A stretch of 64,000 nt of DNA from Candidatus Crickella equi (lineage in GTDB: Bacteria; Bacillota; Clostridia; Peptostreptococcales; Anaerovoracaceae): assembly GCA_018064755.1 (NCBI GenBank), contig JAGHUP010000012.1, positions 25,483 to 89,482 of the forward strand, written 5' to 3'. Numbering within the stretch: position 1 is the first letter of the stretch; each line of letters begins with the position of its first letter. A model generated the notes under the pieces. That model saw only the letters and a program-made list of their open reading frames with translations, made no database searches and was not told where the DNA came from. Both the position numbers and the translations under genes were made by a program. Shown here in pieces: positions 45,516 to 54,308 of the stretch.

Positions 45516-46514
45516 TTATCGACAGTCAATGGTGCCGTCAAAGTCGATATTCTCCTTGATGGCGGCATCGAGACGAGCGATCTGATTGTCTGTGAGTTCC
45601 CACTGGAATGCGGAAACATTCTCAAGCGCTTCTTTTTCATTACGCGAACCACAGAGCGCTGCTGTTACATAGTCCTTCTGGGTCGACCAGTTGAGGGCTA
45701 TCTGAGAGAGCGGGCGACCGGTCTCGCTGCTGATAATATCCATTACATCCAGCACCTTCATGACTTTGCCGAAGTCAGGCTCTTTAAAGAACGGGTAGAA
45801 AGTGCTTCTGGCATCCATCGGATCGAAGGTCGGCTCGGACCTGAATGCACCGGTCAGAATTCCGGCGCCAAGGCTTCCGTAAGTGAAAGTGCCGATGCCT
45901 TTGGCTGCAGCATATTTCATTAGGTTTTCATCTCTTCTTGCAACCATGCTGTATGGTGGCTGGATAACATCTATTCTTGCAACTTTTTCGCATTCCTCTA
46001 TCTGCTCTTCGCAGAAATTGCTGAGTCCGGCAAATCTAATTTTTCCTTCTCTTTTCAGAGTGTTGATTGCTTCCATTGTTTCACTGAAAGGTGTATCGTA
46101 GTCCGGCCAATGAATGAAGAGAAAATCGATGTAGTCTGTGTTCATTCTGCGAAGGCTCTGCTCGACTTCGAAGAGGACGTTGGTGTAACTTCCGTCTCTA
46201 CAGTCCTTTCCCTCGTGGATCTCAGGATGCCTTTTGCATTTGGAAGTAGTGGACTTGATACCGCATTTGGTACTAATCATGAACTTACTGCGGTCAAGTC
46301 CTGCAATTGCTCTGCCTACGACCTCCTCGCTATGTCCGTTACCATAGCAAGGTGCTGTGTCGATAAGGTTAACTCCGTTATCGAGAAGGGCGTGGATAGC
46401 TTTGATGCAATCCTTTTCGGTTACGTCTCCGTATTCGTCTCCGCCGACAAGCCATGTACCTGTCGCAAGAACGGATACATCAACATTGGCTTTCTCAAGA
46501 TGTTTGTATCTCAT
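45516..46514 (-). CDS. aldo/keto reductase
   Basis: A 332-residue NADPH-dependent TIM-barrel reductase. The catalytic Asp and Tyr lie in NLIDTAPCYGNGHSE, the Lys in MISTKCG and the His in LFIHWPD; PPYSMVARRDENL and QIALNWSTQ match the AKR11/YhdN-type family. The substrate is unknown. It lies 21 bases after the nucleoside hydrolase-PadR gene with AAGGAG before ATG, so both form one minus-strand operon. Confidence 0.9.
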   Translation of the reverse strand: MRYKHLEKANVDVSVLATGTWLVGGDEYGDVTEKDCIKAIHALLDNGVNLIDTAPCYGNGHSEEVVGRAIAGLDRSKFMISTKCGIKSTTSKCKRHPEIHEGKDCRDGSYTNVLFEVEQSLRRMNTDYIDFLFIHWPDYDTPFSETMEAINTLKREGKIRFAGLSNFCEEQIEECEKVARIDVIQPPYSMVARRDENLMKYAAAKGIGTFTYGSLGAGILTGAFRSEPTFDPMDARSTFYPFFKEPDFGKVMKVLDVMDIISSETGRPLSQIALNWSTQKDYVTAALCGSRNEKEALENVSAFQWELTDNQIARLDAAIKENIDFDGTIDCR

Positions 46515-46535
46515 TTTTTTCTCCTTCTAATAAAT

Positions 46536-47774
46536 CTATTCTAATGAATCTATACCCTTGACCACATTGCTGATAAACACCTGATAGTTATCCAGTGAGT
46601 CTCTCCAGTTGAGCAGGGCGTGACATCCAAAATCGGTTATGGTGAAGGTTTTCCTCGCTTTGGGACCGCGACCTTCTGTCTCAGATGTCAGGTATCCATC
46701 CATCTCCATTTTTTTCAGATTACGATAGAACCCTGTAGGATCGAGATTTTCAGCAACATATCCGTCTTCCTTCAGTTTCTGTAGAAGGAGAAAGCCGTGA
46801 CATGGTTCTTTGCTGAGTTCCAGCAGGACGCATGGCTGGATCAGTTTGTCCAGGTAGAGTCCTTTGCAAGAGAAATTAGCGTCGTTGGTGCTCATTTTGA
46901 GCTTGAGCCAACTGGCATAGAAGAGCTCCTGAAGTTCAACACGCTGCCTTGGAACAGGAATGTTGATGAGGCAGTTGGACTCTTCTTCGTGAACCGGGTC
47001 AAGGAATCCGCTGTCGCGTATCTGGTCCTCTGTAATATTACACGGCGTGATAACATCGATAAACTTCTCAGGGTGATTAATATATGCTGCTGCGACTACA
47101 TCCCAGCAGTTGGAACTATCAGCGCCATAGACGATCTCCTTTATCCTGAATCTGTATCCGCATTTCTGTGCTATGTACATGCCGGCAGGGTTGTCTGCAC
47201 TGCAGAGGTTGTCAAGGAACTCGTTTTTAGGCAGCGCAGAAACAGGCAAACAGTTGTTACCTGTGATTATTGAAATGTTTTTGCCGTGAGTGAGAACGCA
47301 AGTCGTGGCTTTGGCATTTACTGAAAAATTGAGTTCATCGAGCGCCTGACCGTCATGAATGAATAGTGGCTCAGTGATCCCTCCCATAAGAACTATCTGA
47401 CTGATCTTATCGAATACAGTGTTGTCCTCCAAGTAAGCTCCGTAGAGGTTGCCGAGTGAACCTATGCCCAGATACACCAACTCGTTAGGGTAGGCATTAG
47501 CCATGTCTAATATGAATTTTGATGAATCGCTGACAGGATCCTCACCGATCTCACTGCCCGTGTAAACAGGAATATTTGAGTAGCCGGTCTCATTAAGCAT
47601 TCGGATATTGCTGTCATAAGATTCAGCAGATGTGCCGTTACCGTAATTACAGCATATTCCCAGTATCTCAACATCCTCGGGGCATCCGAGCAGATATAGA
47701 ATAGCAAGAGCATCGTCCATTGGGCGACCCTCGATACCCATTGTGTTGTCGGTATCAATGATCAGTTTTTTCAT
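46536..47774 (-). CDS. nucleoside hydrolase fused to PadR regulator domain
   Basis: 412 residues. The first 300 are an inosine-uridine-type nucleoside hydrolase: IIDTDNTMGIEGRPMDDALAI in place of the usual DTDPGxDDA, then GICCNYGNG, IVLMGGI, ELNFSVNAKAT. Residues about 320-412 are a PadR winged helix (VLLELSKEPCHGFLLLQKL, FYRNLKKMEMDGYL). I start at ATG 47774 (MKKLIIDTD), with AAAAGGA before it. It may be a ligand-sensing repressor rather than an enzyme, because the metal-site spacing is changed. It is divergent from the ynjB-like gene and could control it. Confidence 0.8.
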   Translation of the reverse strand: MKKLIIDTDNTMGIEGRPMDDALAILYLLGCPEDVEILGICCNYGNGTSAESYDSNIRMLNETGYSNIPVYTGSEIGEDPVSDSSKFILDMANAYPNELVYLGIGSLGNLYGAYLEDNTVFDKISQIVLMGGITEPLFIHDGQALDELNFSVNAKATTCVLTHGKNISIITGNNCLPVSALPKNEFLDNLCSADNPAGMYIAQKCGYRFRIKEIVYGADSSNCWDVVAAAYINHPEKFIDVITPCNITEDQIRDSGFLDPVHEEESNCLINIPVPRQRVELQELFYASWLKLKMSTNDANFSCKGLYLDKLIQPCVLLELSKEPCHGFLLLQKLKEDGYVAENLDPTGFYRNLKKMEMDGYLTSETEGRGPKARKTFTITDFGCHALLNWRDSLDNYQVFISNVVKGIDSLE

Positions 47775-47889
47775 GTTTTTGTTATATCCTTTTCTCTGAA
47801 TTAACGGTAACATCATTTTTTCTTATTCAATTTTATAATAATTCAAACAGCTTATGTATTTCTTATTTCAATAATAAGCACTATACATA

Positions 47890-47928
47890 TAGACCACATC
47901 TATTGGACAAGGTCTAATGTTAAAACAT
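47890..47928. promoter_or_regulatory. inverted repeats in the ynjB upstream region
   Basis: TAGACC ... GGTCTA (47890-47895 and 47911-47916) and ATGTTAAAACAT (47917-47928) sit in the divergent region, candidates for PadR-domain binding. No clear promoter boxes are assigned. Confidence 0.45.
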
Positions 47929-47983
47929 AGACTTAACTTGTAAAAAAGCAGATTTCTATTTCTATTTATTAGGAGGGAAAAAC

Positions 47984-49222
47984 ATGAAGAAACTACTGGT
48001 GATCCTGCTGTCGCTTGTCATGACATTTAGTCTCTGCGCATGCGGAAGCAAAACAGAAACGACAGCTCAGGCGGATCCATGTGAAGGAATGACATGGGAT
48101 GAAATCGTCGAGGCAGCGAGAGGCACTACAGTCAGCTTTTACGGCTGGGGTGGAGATGAGCAGAGAAATGCCTGGCTTGAAGATTTCTATGTTCCGTATA
48201 TGAAAGATAAATACGACATAACTCTCAAAGTCGTAGGCATGGATATCAATGATATCCTTTCCAAGCTGTCTTCAGAAAAGGAAGCAGGCGAGGATGAAAA
48301 CGGTTCGATCGATATGATCTGGATCAATGGTGAGAACTTCTATTCATGCAAAGAGAATGGGATGCTCTACGGACCATTTACTGACAAGCTGCCTAACATG
48401 AGCGAATATGTCGACACTGAAGCGTATGAGAACAATTATGATTTTGGCAAACCGATCGAGGGCTATGAAGCACCTTACAGTTCTGCTAAAATGGTGATGT
48501 ATGCTGATACAGCAAAGACCGGCGATGCACTTCCAACAAATGCAGATGAATTCATGGAGTTCTGCAAGGCAAACAAGGGCAAAGTCACTTATCCTGAGGT
48601 TACAGACTTTACGGGAAGTACGTTTATGAGACAGCTCATTTACGAGACATGCGGTTCTGACGTATGGGAAGGAGTTGAAGCTGACAAGGATGCTGTTCAA
48701 GAGGCAATGCAGCCGGCAATCGACTACATGGTTGAATTGAATCAGTATCTCTGGCAGCAGGGCAAGCAGTTCCCAGCAGACAGAGGTGCTATGGATACAA
48801 TGTTCGCTAACGGCGAGCTGGTAATGGGCATGACGTACGAGGCTCTTCAGGTAGGCACTGAGATCGAGAAAGGCAACATTCCTAAGACTGTAAAGTCATT
48901 CGAGTTCGCTGACGGAATGATTGCCAATACCAACTACATGGCCATCGCTTACAATTCGCCTAACAAGGCCGGAGCTCTTGTTGCCATCAATGCAATGATG
49001 AGTCCGGAGATGCAGCTTTCGAGCTATGAAGAGTACAAGCATCTGACCATACTGGATCTGAACAAACTTGATGACAAGACGCGTGATGCTTTCAACGCAG
49101 TTGACGCAGGCGAGGGTAACCTGACACTCGATCAGATAGGAACAAACAGATTACCTGAAACTCCTGCTGACATCGTACCTATTGCTGAAGAAGTATGGAG
49201 AGAATGCGTAGTAGGTAAGTAA
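47984..49222 (+). CDS. ynjB: YnjB-type ABC substrate-binding lipoprotein
   Basis: 412 residues. Signal peptide with lipobox FSLCAC near residue 20. The core matches E. coli YnjB in style: VSFYGWGGDEQRNAWLEDF near 40, the ISSK-like DILSKLSSEKEAGEDENGS, and the marker DMIWINGENF near 110. YnjB proteins are related to thiamine/iron-type extracellular binding proteins, but the ligand is not known. The permeases and ATPase follow. AGGAGGG precedes ATG. Codon style has more GC-ending codons than the core genes, which fits transfer. Confidence 0.85.
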   Translation: MKKLLVILLSLVMTFSLCACGSKTETTAQADPCEGMTWDEIVEAARGTTVSFYGWGGDEQRNAWLEDFYVPYMKDKYDITLKVVGMDINDILSKLSSEKEAGEDENGSIDMIWINGENFYSCKENGMLYGPFTDKLPNMSEYVDTEAYENNYDFGKPIEGYEAPYSSAKMVMYADTAKTGDALPTNADEFMEFCKANKGKVTYPEVTDFTGSTFMRQLIYETCGSDVWEGVEADKDAVQEAMQPAIDYMVELNQYLWQQGKQFPADRGAMDTMFANGELVMGMTYEALQVGTEIEKGNIPKTVKSFEFADGMIANTNYMAIAYNSPNKAGALVAINAMMSPEMQLSSYEEYKHLTILDLNKLDDKTRDAFNAVDAGEGNLTLDQIGTNRLPETPADIVPIAEEVWRECVVGK

Positions 49223-49256
49223 TAAAACTGCAGAAAAAAATATAAAAAGGGAAACA

Positions 49257-50138
49257 TTGCAGAAAAGAAACAGAATCGTGCCGAGGCTGCTGATGTTACC
49301 ATTTATTCTGGTAACACTGGCGGTCCTGGCTGCTATCGTTAATATCCTCGTGCAGAGCCTGGGTTATATCCCGGCATTTGGCTTGCATGATATCACACTC
49401 AAGTACTATATCGAGACTCTGAAGAGACCCGAGGTGCTTGAGTCTCTTTGCGTTTCGCTCAGAATTTCCATTGTTGCCAGCATCGATGCTGCCGTTATCG
49501 GTACTCTGGTGTGCGCTGCAATGGTAAGAACTCGCAGGACCAAAGGAGGAATGCTTTATGCTGTGAGGCTTCCGATCCTCGTGCCGCATACAGTGGTTGC
49601 TGTTTTTACAGTAGCTCTGCTGTCACAGTCCGGACTGCTGGCAAGGATGGCGTATGCCTTCGGCTTCATAAATGATTATTCGGACTTTCCAATGATGCTG
49701 TACGGCTCCGGATATGTCGGGGTCGTACTTGCATATCTGTGGAAGGAAATTCCTTTTATCGCATACTACACGCTTGCACTGATGAGCAGTATCAGTGAGA
49801 GTCTGGGAGAGGCGGCAGAGAATCTCGGAGCCTCCCCTCTGAAGAGCTTCTTTCATGTGACATTGCCGATGAGCATGCCTGCTATAGCCAAGAGTTTCCT
49901 CATTGTGCTGGTTTACTCATTCGGTGCGTACGAACTGCCGATGCTGCTTGGTGCGACTACACCGAAGGCTTTTCCGGTATACACTTATATTGCTTTTATC
50001 AAACCGGACTTCAAGGACAGACCGTATGCGATGGCGATGAACGGAATAACATTAATAATTGCTCTGATAATGACCGTATGCTATGCGATCATAATGCACA
50101 GGATGATGAAGAGGCTTGGAGGTGGCGACAATGAGTAA
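49257..50138 (+). CDS. YnjC-like ABC permease, first half
   Basis: 293 residues, six predicted TM helices, with the permease EAA loop GEAAENLGASPLKSFFHVTLPMSMPAI near 180-207. In E. coli, YnjC is one long permease; here two genes encode the halves. TTG 49257 with AAAAAGGG is the start. It overlaps the next gene by 8 bases. Confidence 0.85.
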   Translation: MQKRNRIVPRLLMLPFILVTLAVLAAIVNILVQSLGYIPAFGLHDITLKYYIETLKRPEVLESLCVSLRISIVASIDAAVIGTLVCAAMVRTRRTKGGMLYAVRLPILVPHTVVAVFTVALLSQSGLLARMAYAFGFINDYSDFPMMLYGSGYVGVVLAYLWKEIPFIAYYTLALMSSISESLGEAAENLGASPLKSFFHVTLPMSMPAIAKSFLIVLVYSFGAYELPMLLGATTPKAFPVYTYIAFIKPDFKDRPYAMAMNGITLIIALIMTVCYAIIMHRMMKRLGGGDNE

Positions 50139-50931
50139 AGCAGACCGCAAGCCTTATATGAATGCAGTGCTGATCCTTACTCTAGTGATCATACTTCTAC
50201 CGGTGCTGATAATGATAGTCTGGTCGTTTACTGCACGCTGGCCATGGCCGAACATAATGCCGGAATCATGGACGACACGGACGATCACAGAGCTGCTGTA
50301 TGGGTCAAATGATCTTGTCAGTATACTTGGAAGTTCGGTCCTGCTGGCGGTGATTGTAGCTGTTCTGGGCACTGTGATCGGCCTCATGACTGCAAGGGCG
50401 ACTGAAATATACAGGATACGGGGAAGGCGCGTAGTGAGTTATGTCGCGCTGCTGCCTCTTATAGTACCAAGCACGGTATTTGCCATGGGATTTCAGGTAA
50501 CGCTGATAAGAATGGGACTCAATGACACAATGACAGGAGTTGTAATATCTCATCTGGTTGCGGCGCTTCCGTATTGCGTTACGATAATGATGGATGTAAC
50601 GGCGTCCGTAGGAGACAGGCTTGAGCTGCAGGCACAGGTGCTTGGCGCTTCTCCTGCAAGAAGCTTCTTTGATGTTTCACTGCCTGAACTGTTGCCGGGC
50701 ATTCTTTCATCGGCAAGTATGGCATTTATAATATCCTATGGTCAGTACTTCACCACACTTCTTGCAGGTGGAGGCAAGATCAAGACACTTGCGCTTGTTA
50801 TGGTGCCGTACATTCAGGAGGGTGACAGAGCTTTGTCGTCGATATACGCTGTAGTGTTTGTAGGTTCGGCACTTGTAGTATTCTTCGTGATAGAACTGAT
50901 GATGCATAGAGCCATGAAAGGTGAGAGATAA
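50131..50931 (+). CDS. YnjC-like ABC permease, second half
   Basis: 266 residues, about six TM helices, EAA loop QAQVLGASPARSFFDVSLPELLPGI. ATG 50131 with GGAGGTGG at 50118-50125 is preferred over an upstream in-frame TTG. It forms a heterodimeric membrane channel with the preceding permease. Stop and the next start share one base. Confidence 0.85.
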   Translation: MSKADRKPYMNAVLILTLVIILLPVLIMIVWSFTARWPWPNIMPESWTTRTITELLYGSNDLVSILGSSVLLAVIVAVLGTVIGLMTARATEIYRIRGRRVVSYVALLPLIVPSTVFAMGFQVTLIRMGLNDTMTGVVISHLVAALPYCVTIMMDVTASVGDRLELQAQVLGASPARSFFDVSLPELLPGILSSASMAFIISYGQYFTTLLAGGGKIKTLALVMVPYIQEGDRALSSIYAVVFVGSALVVFFVIELMMHRAMKGER

Positions 50932-51572
50932 TGAAACTTGGTATTAAGGATCTTAATGTTGAACTAAATAATACACTTATTATGAAGGATGTTTCTCTTG
51001 GAATAGAAGAAGGAGAATTCGTATCTCTTGTAGGCCCGTCGGGTTGTGGAAAAAGCACTTTGTTTAAGGCGATTGCAGGGATCGTTCCTGTTAAAAGCGG
51101 AGAGATCGTGCTGGATGGAGAAAAACTGAATGATATTCCCGCATACAAAAGGGGTGTTGTGATAGTGTTCCAGGACATGAGGCTTTTCCCGAATATGACT
51201 GTGTCTGAAAATATCGCATATCCGCTGAAAATAAAGGGGATAGACAGAAAGAAAAGGCTGGCAAGAGCTGAGGAGCTGCTTGCCGATGTTCAGCTGGAGG
51301 GCCTTGGGGACAGGAGAGTGAATCAGCTATCCGGAGGACAACAGCAGAGAGTAGCACTTGCGCGTGCACTCGCTGCAGAACCTAAAATGATGCTGCTTGA
51401 TGAACCGTTTTCGGCTCTTGATGAGGAATTAAGAGAAGATATGCGACAACTGATAAAGAAACTTCACCATGAGTTTCATATGACTACATTGATGGTAACG
51501 CATGACATAAATGAGGCGAGGCTGATGTCAGACAGGATCATAGGGGGAAGTTCATTGTTCCATTATGTTTAG
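50931..51572 (+). CDS. ynjD: YnjD-like ABC ATPase, truncated at the C-terminus
   Basis: 213 residues with Walker A GPSGCGKST near 34-42, Q-loop IVFQDMRLFP, signature LSGGQQQRVALARA, Walker B MMLLDEPFSALDE and H-loop VTHDINEA. After MSDRII the normal continuation (V/A-M-x-x-G) is replaced by GGSSLFHYV and a stop made by the 40-bp end repeat (TAG at 51570-51572). The nucleotide-binding core is intact, but the final strand and helix are lost, so activity may be reduced. Confidence 0.88.
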   Translation: MKLGIKDLNVELNNTLIMKDVSLGIEEGEFVSLVGPSGCGKSTLFKAIAGIVPVKSGEIVLDGEKLNDIPAYKRGVVIVFQDMRLFPNMTVSENIAYPLKIKGIDRKKRLARAEELLADVQLEGLGDRRVNQLSGGQQQRVALARALAAEPKMMLLDEPFSALDEELREDMRQLIKKLHHEFHMTTLMVTHDINEARLMSDRIIGGSSLFHYV

Positions 51573-51603
51573 AATCAAGAATTAAAAGTTGAGTGGGAGT
51601 AAT
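51564..51603. other. attachment site, right (40-bp end repeat, copy 2)
   Basis: Identical to 43149-43188; the guaA core is at 51591-51603. The chromosomal sequence that originally followed guaA resumes at 51604 with a terminator. Confidence 0.9.
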
Positions 51604-51624
51604 CAGTTTTCAATAATATAAGAA

Positions 51625-51662
51625 AACCGCAATCGTTTGATCGTTATGATTGCGGCTTTTGT
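51625..51662. terminator. original guaA terminator
   Basis: CCGCAATC (51627-51634) pairs with GATTGCGG (51648-51655), followed by CTTTTGTTT; AAAA on the other side serves the minus-strand kinase gene. Confidence 0.82.
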
Positions 51663-52502
51663 TTATTCTGATAGTATGAATTCCTTAGCTGCGATAATCG
51701 ATGGAATGTCGTCGGCTATGTTCAGTATTGGAAGGCCTGCGAACTTGGAGTAAGGCTTGAGGTATTCCTCAATTTCACGCAGGTCATTCGAACCAAAATA
51801 TTCCTTGGCGTATACTGCCCAACATTTCTTCAGCGTGGTCATATCGAAGTGGAAGATTGATGGGACAACATCGTCTGGCATGAACTCAGCTAAGTAGTAT
51901 ACAAAGGCAACATCGAACAGCGGATTGCCGTATGACAAATTGCCAAGGTCAATAATGAAGTCCCCGGAAGGTGAGTGAACTACATTGGATGGAGTCATAT
52001 CTCCGTGCAGGCACTTGGTGTTCTCCGGCAATTTGAGAAGACGCTCCTTTAAGAGATCTTTTTCTTTATCATTAAATAGTTTGGTCTTATCCAAACCACT
52101 GAACACTCTAGATGTGAACGAAGGAATGAGGCTAGTATCCGCTTCAATACTGTGCATCTTCTTAACTGTGGTCGCGAAGATTTTAATATAGTCTTCAAGA
52201 CGCTCAGGCTCTTGTGAGATAGCTCTCGAACAGGATACTTTATCCTTAATATATTCGAATACTATTCCAACCTCATTGTTGTTGGTCTTTATAAAGTCAA
52301 AAACCTTGGCAGTTGGTATACCAAGTTTGTTAGCGATGCAGTCGACGTTGTATTCTTCCCTGAGATAAGCCACAGAGGATTCGTCATCGGCATTTACAGC
52401 CTTGAGCATCTTAGAACCGTCTTGACTCATATATGATTTGGAATATAACCTTTCGCTGAACAGGTTCCATTCGTTTATGTCTATAGTCTTTATTTTTTCC
52501 AT
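51663..52502 (-). CDS. APH/choline-kinase-like phosphotransferase
   Basis: 279 residues of protein-kinase-like fold. The catalytic loop is CLHGDMTPSNVV near residue 170 and the metal motif FIIDLGNLSYGNPLFDVAFVYY. Such proteins phosphorylate small alcohols (choline, sugars, methylthioribose) or antibiotics; the substrate cannot be told. It was the first gene after guaA before the elements inserted. Confidence 0.78.
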   Translation of the reverse strand: MEKIKTIDINEWNLFSERLYSKSYMSQDGSKMLKAVNADDESSVAYLREEYNVDCIANKLGIPTAKVFDFIKTNNNEVGIVFEYIKDKVSCSRAISQEPERLEDYIKIFATTVKKMHSIEADTSLIPSFTSRVFSGLDKTKLFNDKEKDLLKERLLKLPENTKCLHGDMTPSNVVHSPSGDFIIDLGNLSYGNPLFDVAFVYYLAEFMPDDVVPSIFHFDMTTLKKCWAVYAKEYFGSNDLREIEEYLKPYSKFAGLPILNIADDIPSIIAAKEFILSE

Positions 52503-52565
52503 ATTTATATTCTACATCAAGATCCTGAAAATTCCAGTTATAAGTTTTTTGAATAGCAATATGAT

Positions 52566-52636
52566 GTGCTATAGATAGCACCTATTTAAAGTCTTCGAGT
52601 ACGGTTGGTATAATGGAGAAGTACTAAATAGTACTT
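52566..52636 (+). promoter_or_regulatory. promoter and two palindromes before the rhodanese gene
   Basis: TATAAT at 52609-52614; the -35 is weak. GTGCTATAGATAGCAC (52566-52581) lies upstream and AAGTACTAAATAGTACTT (52619-52636, 8-bp arms) lies at the transcription start. This layout suggests a repressed promoter; the regulator is unknown. Confidence 0.6.
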
Positions 52637-52664
52637 AGTTATTATTTAAAGAAGGAGAATTATT

Positions 52665-53297
52665 ATGAAGAAGAAATTATTTGCTATTCTTATGTCAGCA
52701 ATGATGCTCGTTACTTTCATGCCAATGACAGCATTCGCTGCAGAACCTATTGTAGGTGCTAATTTTAGATCAATGGGAGTTGGCAATGAAGCTACTTTTG
52801 AAACAAAGGCTGTAAAGTTTGCAAATGAAGTTGTAGAAGGCAAGTATAAGCTTATCTCAACTGAAGAAGTTGCAAAGCTTGATACATCAAAGGTTTTAGT
52901 AGTTGATACTATGCCTGCAGCATTCAGCAACATGAATCGTATTGCTGGCGCTGAGAATGCACCAATTTGGTCCCTTAGTAATGACGGAATCGACAGAAAG
53001 TCCGAGTTAAAGGGTCAGCAGAAGGTTTTACTGCAGAAGGTTGCTGACAAGTACGGCAAGAAGGTAAAGAAGATTACAAAGAAGGTTAAGAAGGACAACG
53101 TTGTAATCGACTCCAAGAAGAAGATTGTAGTTAGCAAGAAGGCTAAGATTGTAGTATACTGCGGATTCGTAGGATGCGATCGTTCCCACAATGGTGCTGC
53201 ATACCTCGTAAAGAAGGGCTTCAAGAATGTTTATCGTTATGCAGGCGGAGCTGCTGCTTGGGAAGATGCTGGACACACTTTCGTTTCAGCTAAGTAA
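52665..53297 (+). CDS. secreted rhodanese-domain protein
   Basis: 210 residues with signal peptide (cleavage near AFA, 25). The C-terminal rhodanese fold has the active loop VVYCGFVGCDRSHNGAA and the end RYAGGAAAWEDAG. Two cysteines (C-x4-C) lie in the loop, not the single Cys of classical thiosulfate sulfurtransferases. A Lys-rich segment (120-155) precedes it. It would handle sulfane sulfur outside the membrane, like E. coli YnjE in its cluster. GAAGGAG precedes ATG. Confidence 0.85.
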   Translation: MKKKLFAILMSAMMLVTFMPMTAFAAEPIVGANFRSMGVGNEATFETKAVKFANEVVEGKYKLISTEEVAKLDTSKVLVVDTMPAAFSNMNRIAGAENAPIWSLSNDGIDRKSELKGQQKVLLQKVADKYGKKVKKITKKVKKDNVVIDSKKKIVVSKKAKIVVYCGFVGCDRSHNGAAYLVKKGFKNVYRYAGGAAAWEDAGHTFVSAK

Positions 53298-53322
53298 CAC
53301 ACAGTTGATAATTTAAAGAAAG

Positions 53323-53353
53323 AAGGATGGAGCTTTGCTCCGTCCTTTTTTTA
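53323..53353 (+). terminator. terminator after the rhodanese gene
   Basis: AAGGATGGAGC (53323-53333) pairs with GCTCCGTCCTT (53337-53347), then Ts. Confidence 0.88.
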
Positions 53354-53456
53354 ATAGAAAAAATCAATTTTGCTCTAATTGATTTTATGCATTTCAAAGT
53401 GATACTATTATGACAACTAGGAATGGTTTTATCCGTTGAAATATAAGGAGGACAAA

Positions 53457-54293
53457 ATGAGTAAGAGATTATTCGCTGCTATATTATCAGTCATCATGTC
53501 TGTGAGCTTTATGCCTGCAGCTGTATTTGCTGCTGCTAATCCTGAAGATGTACAAGAATTCGGTGTATATACTTCTTGTAAAGTAATTAATGTAATAGAA
53601 CCACTTAAGGATACATACTATTCGAAATTTGTAGATGCAACTGTTACATCATTGGTTGATAAAGCATCTAGTGCTGTTAAGAATCTTAAGTTTGATGAAT
53701 CAAAAACTCTTGACGAAAATAGGAGAGTTGCAGATGGAATCATAAACAACCTGTTTGAAAGCATTTTTAATCATTACAAGGATGTTAAGAAGGCTGAGTT
53801 AGATTTAATGAAGACAGGCGCTAGTGATGCTGAACAAGCTGTGATTGCTACTGAACAAAAGAAGTTTGATACAACTATATATGATACAAAAAAACCATTG
53901 AGTGAAAACTATTATGTTGCAGATTTATTAGTAAATGAATGCAAAATTAATCTGATTGACTTAAGTAACCCATCATCCATCAAGGCTGCTAAGATTACTC
54001 AGAAGAACCCATCAGCTGATAAGAAGGGAAAGATCAAGGTTAAGTTTGGAGTTAAGACTGTAGGCGATGCTAAGATTGCACAGTATCAGATTTATAGATC
54101 AACTTCCAAGAATTTCAAGAAGGGACTGAAGAAAATAACTGTAAAGATTTCAGATCCTACACAGAGCACAGTAACTTATACTGATTCCAAGGGCCTGAAA
54201 AAGGGAAAGAAGTATTATTACAAGGTTCGTGGTGTTGTTGACGGAAAAACTTATACTAAGTGGTCTGGAATTAAGAGCATAAAGAGAAAGTAG
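53457..54293 (+). CDS. secreted protein with C-terminal FN3-like domain
   Basis: 278 residues. Signal peptide residues 1-25 (MSKRLFAAILSV ... VFAAA). The middle (30-160) is helical and unrecognised. The final 100 residues (QYQIYRSTSKNFKKGLKK, TYTDSKGLKKGKKYYYKVRG) look like the Lys/Tyr-rich fibronectin III-like domain common in clostridial secreted proteins. ATG 53457 has AAGGAGG at 53445-53451. Probably cell-surface; role unknown. Confidence 0.6.
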   Translation: MSKRLFAAILSVIMSVSFMPAAVFAAANPEDVQEFGVYTSCKVINVIEPLKDTYYSKFVDATVTSLVDKASSAVKNLKFDESKTLDENRRVADGIINNLFESIFNHYKDVKKAELDLMKTGASDAEQAVIATEQKKFDTTIYDTKKPLSENYYVADLLVNECKINLIDLSNPSSIKAAKITQKNPSADKKGKIKVKFGVKTVGDAKIAQYQIYRSTSKNFKKGLKKITVKISDPTQSTVTYTDSKGLKKGKKYYYKVRGVVDGKTYTKWSGIKSIKRK

Positions 54294-54308
54294 TACGCAG
54301 GGCATATA

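Larger units (their letters stand above)
43189..51603. mobile_element. att-bounded segment without integrase (CIME-like)
   Basis: 8.4 kb between two identical 40-bp end repeats and sharing the guaA core, but with no integrase, Xis or relaxase. It could move only with the help of the neighbouring element's integrase. It holds a broken gene, an AlbA_2 regulator, a ydjY remnant, reductase, nucleoside hydrolase-PadR and the YnjBCCD importer. Confidence 0.75.

Noticed and set aside
51663..52502. Aminoglycoside resistance gene
   Set aside because: The kinase fold is shared with many metabolic kinases and there are no resistance-specific motifs.
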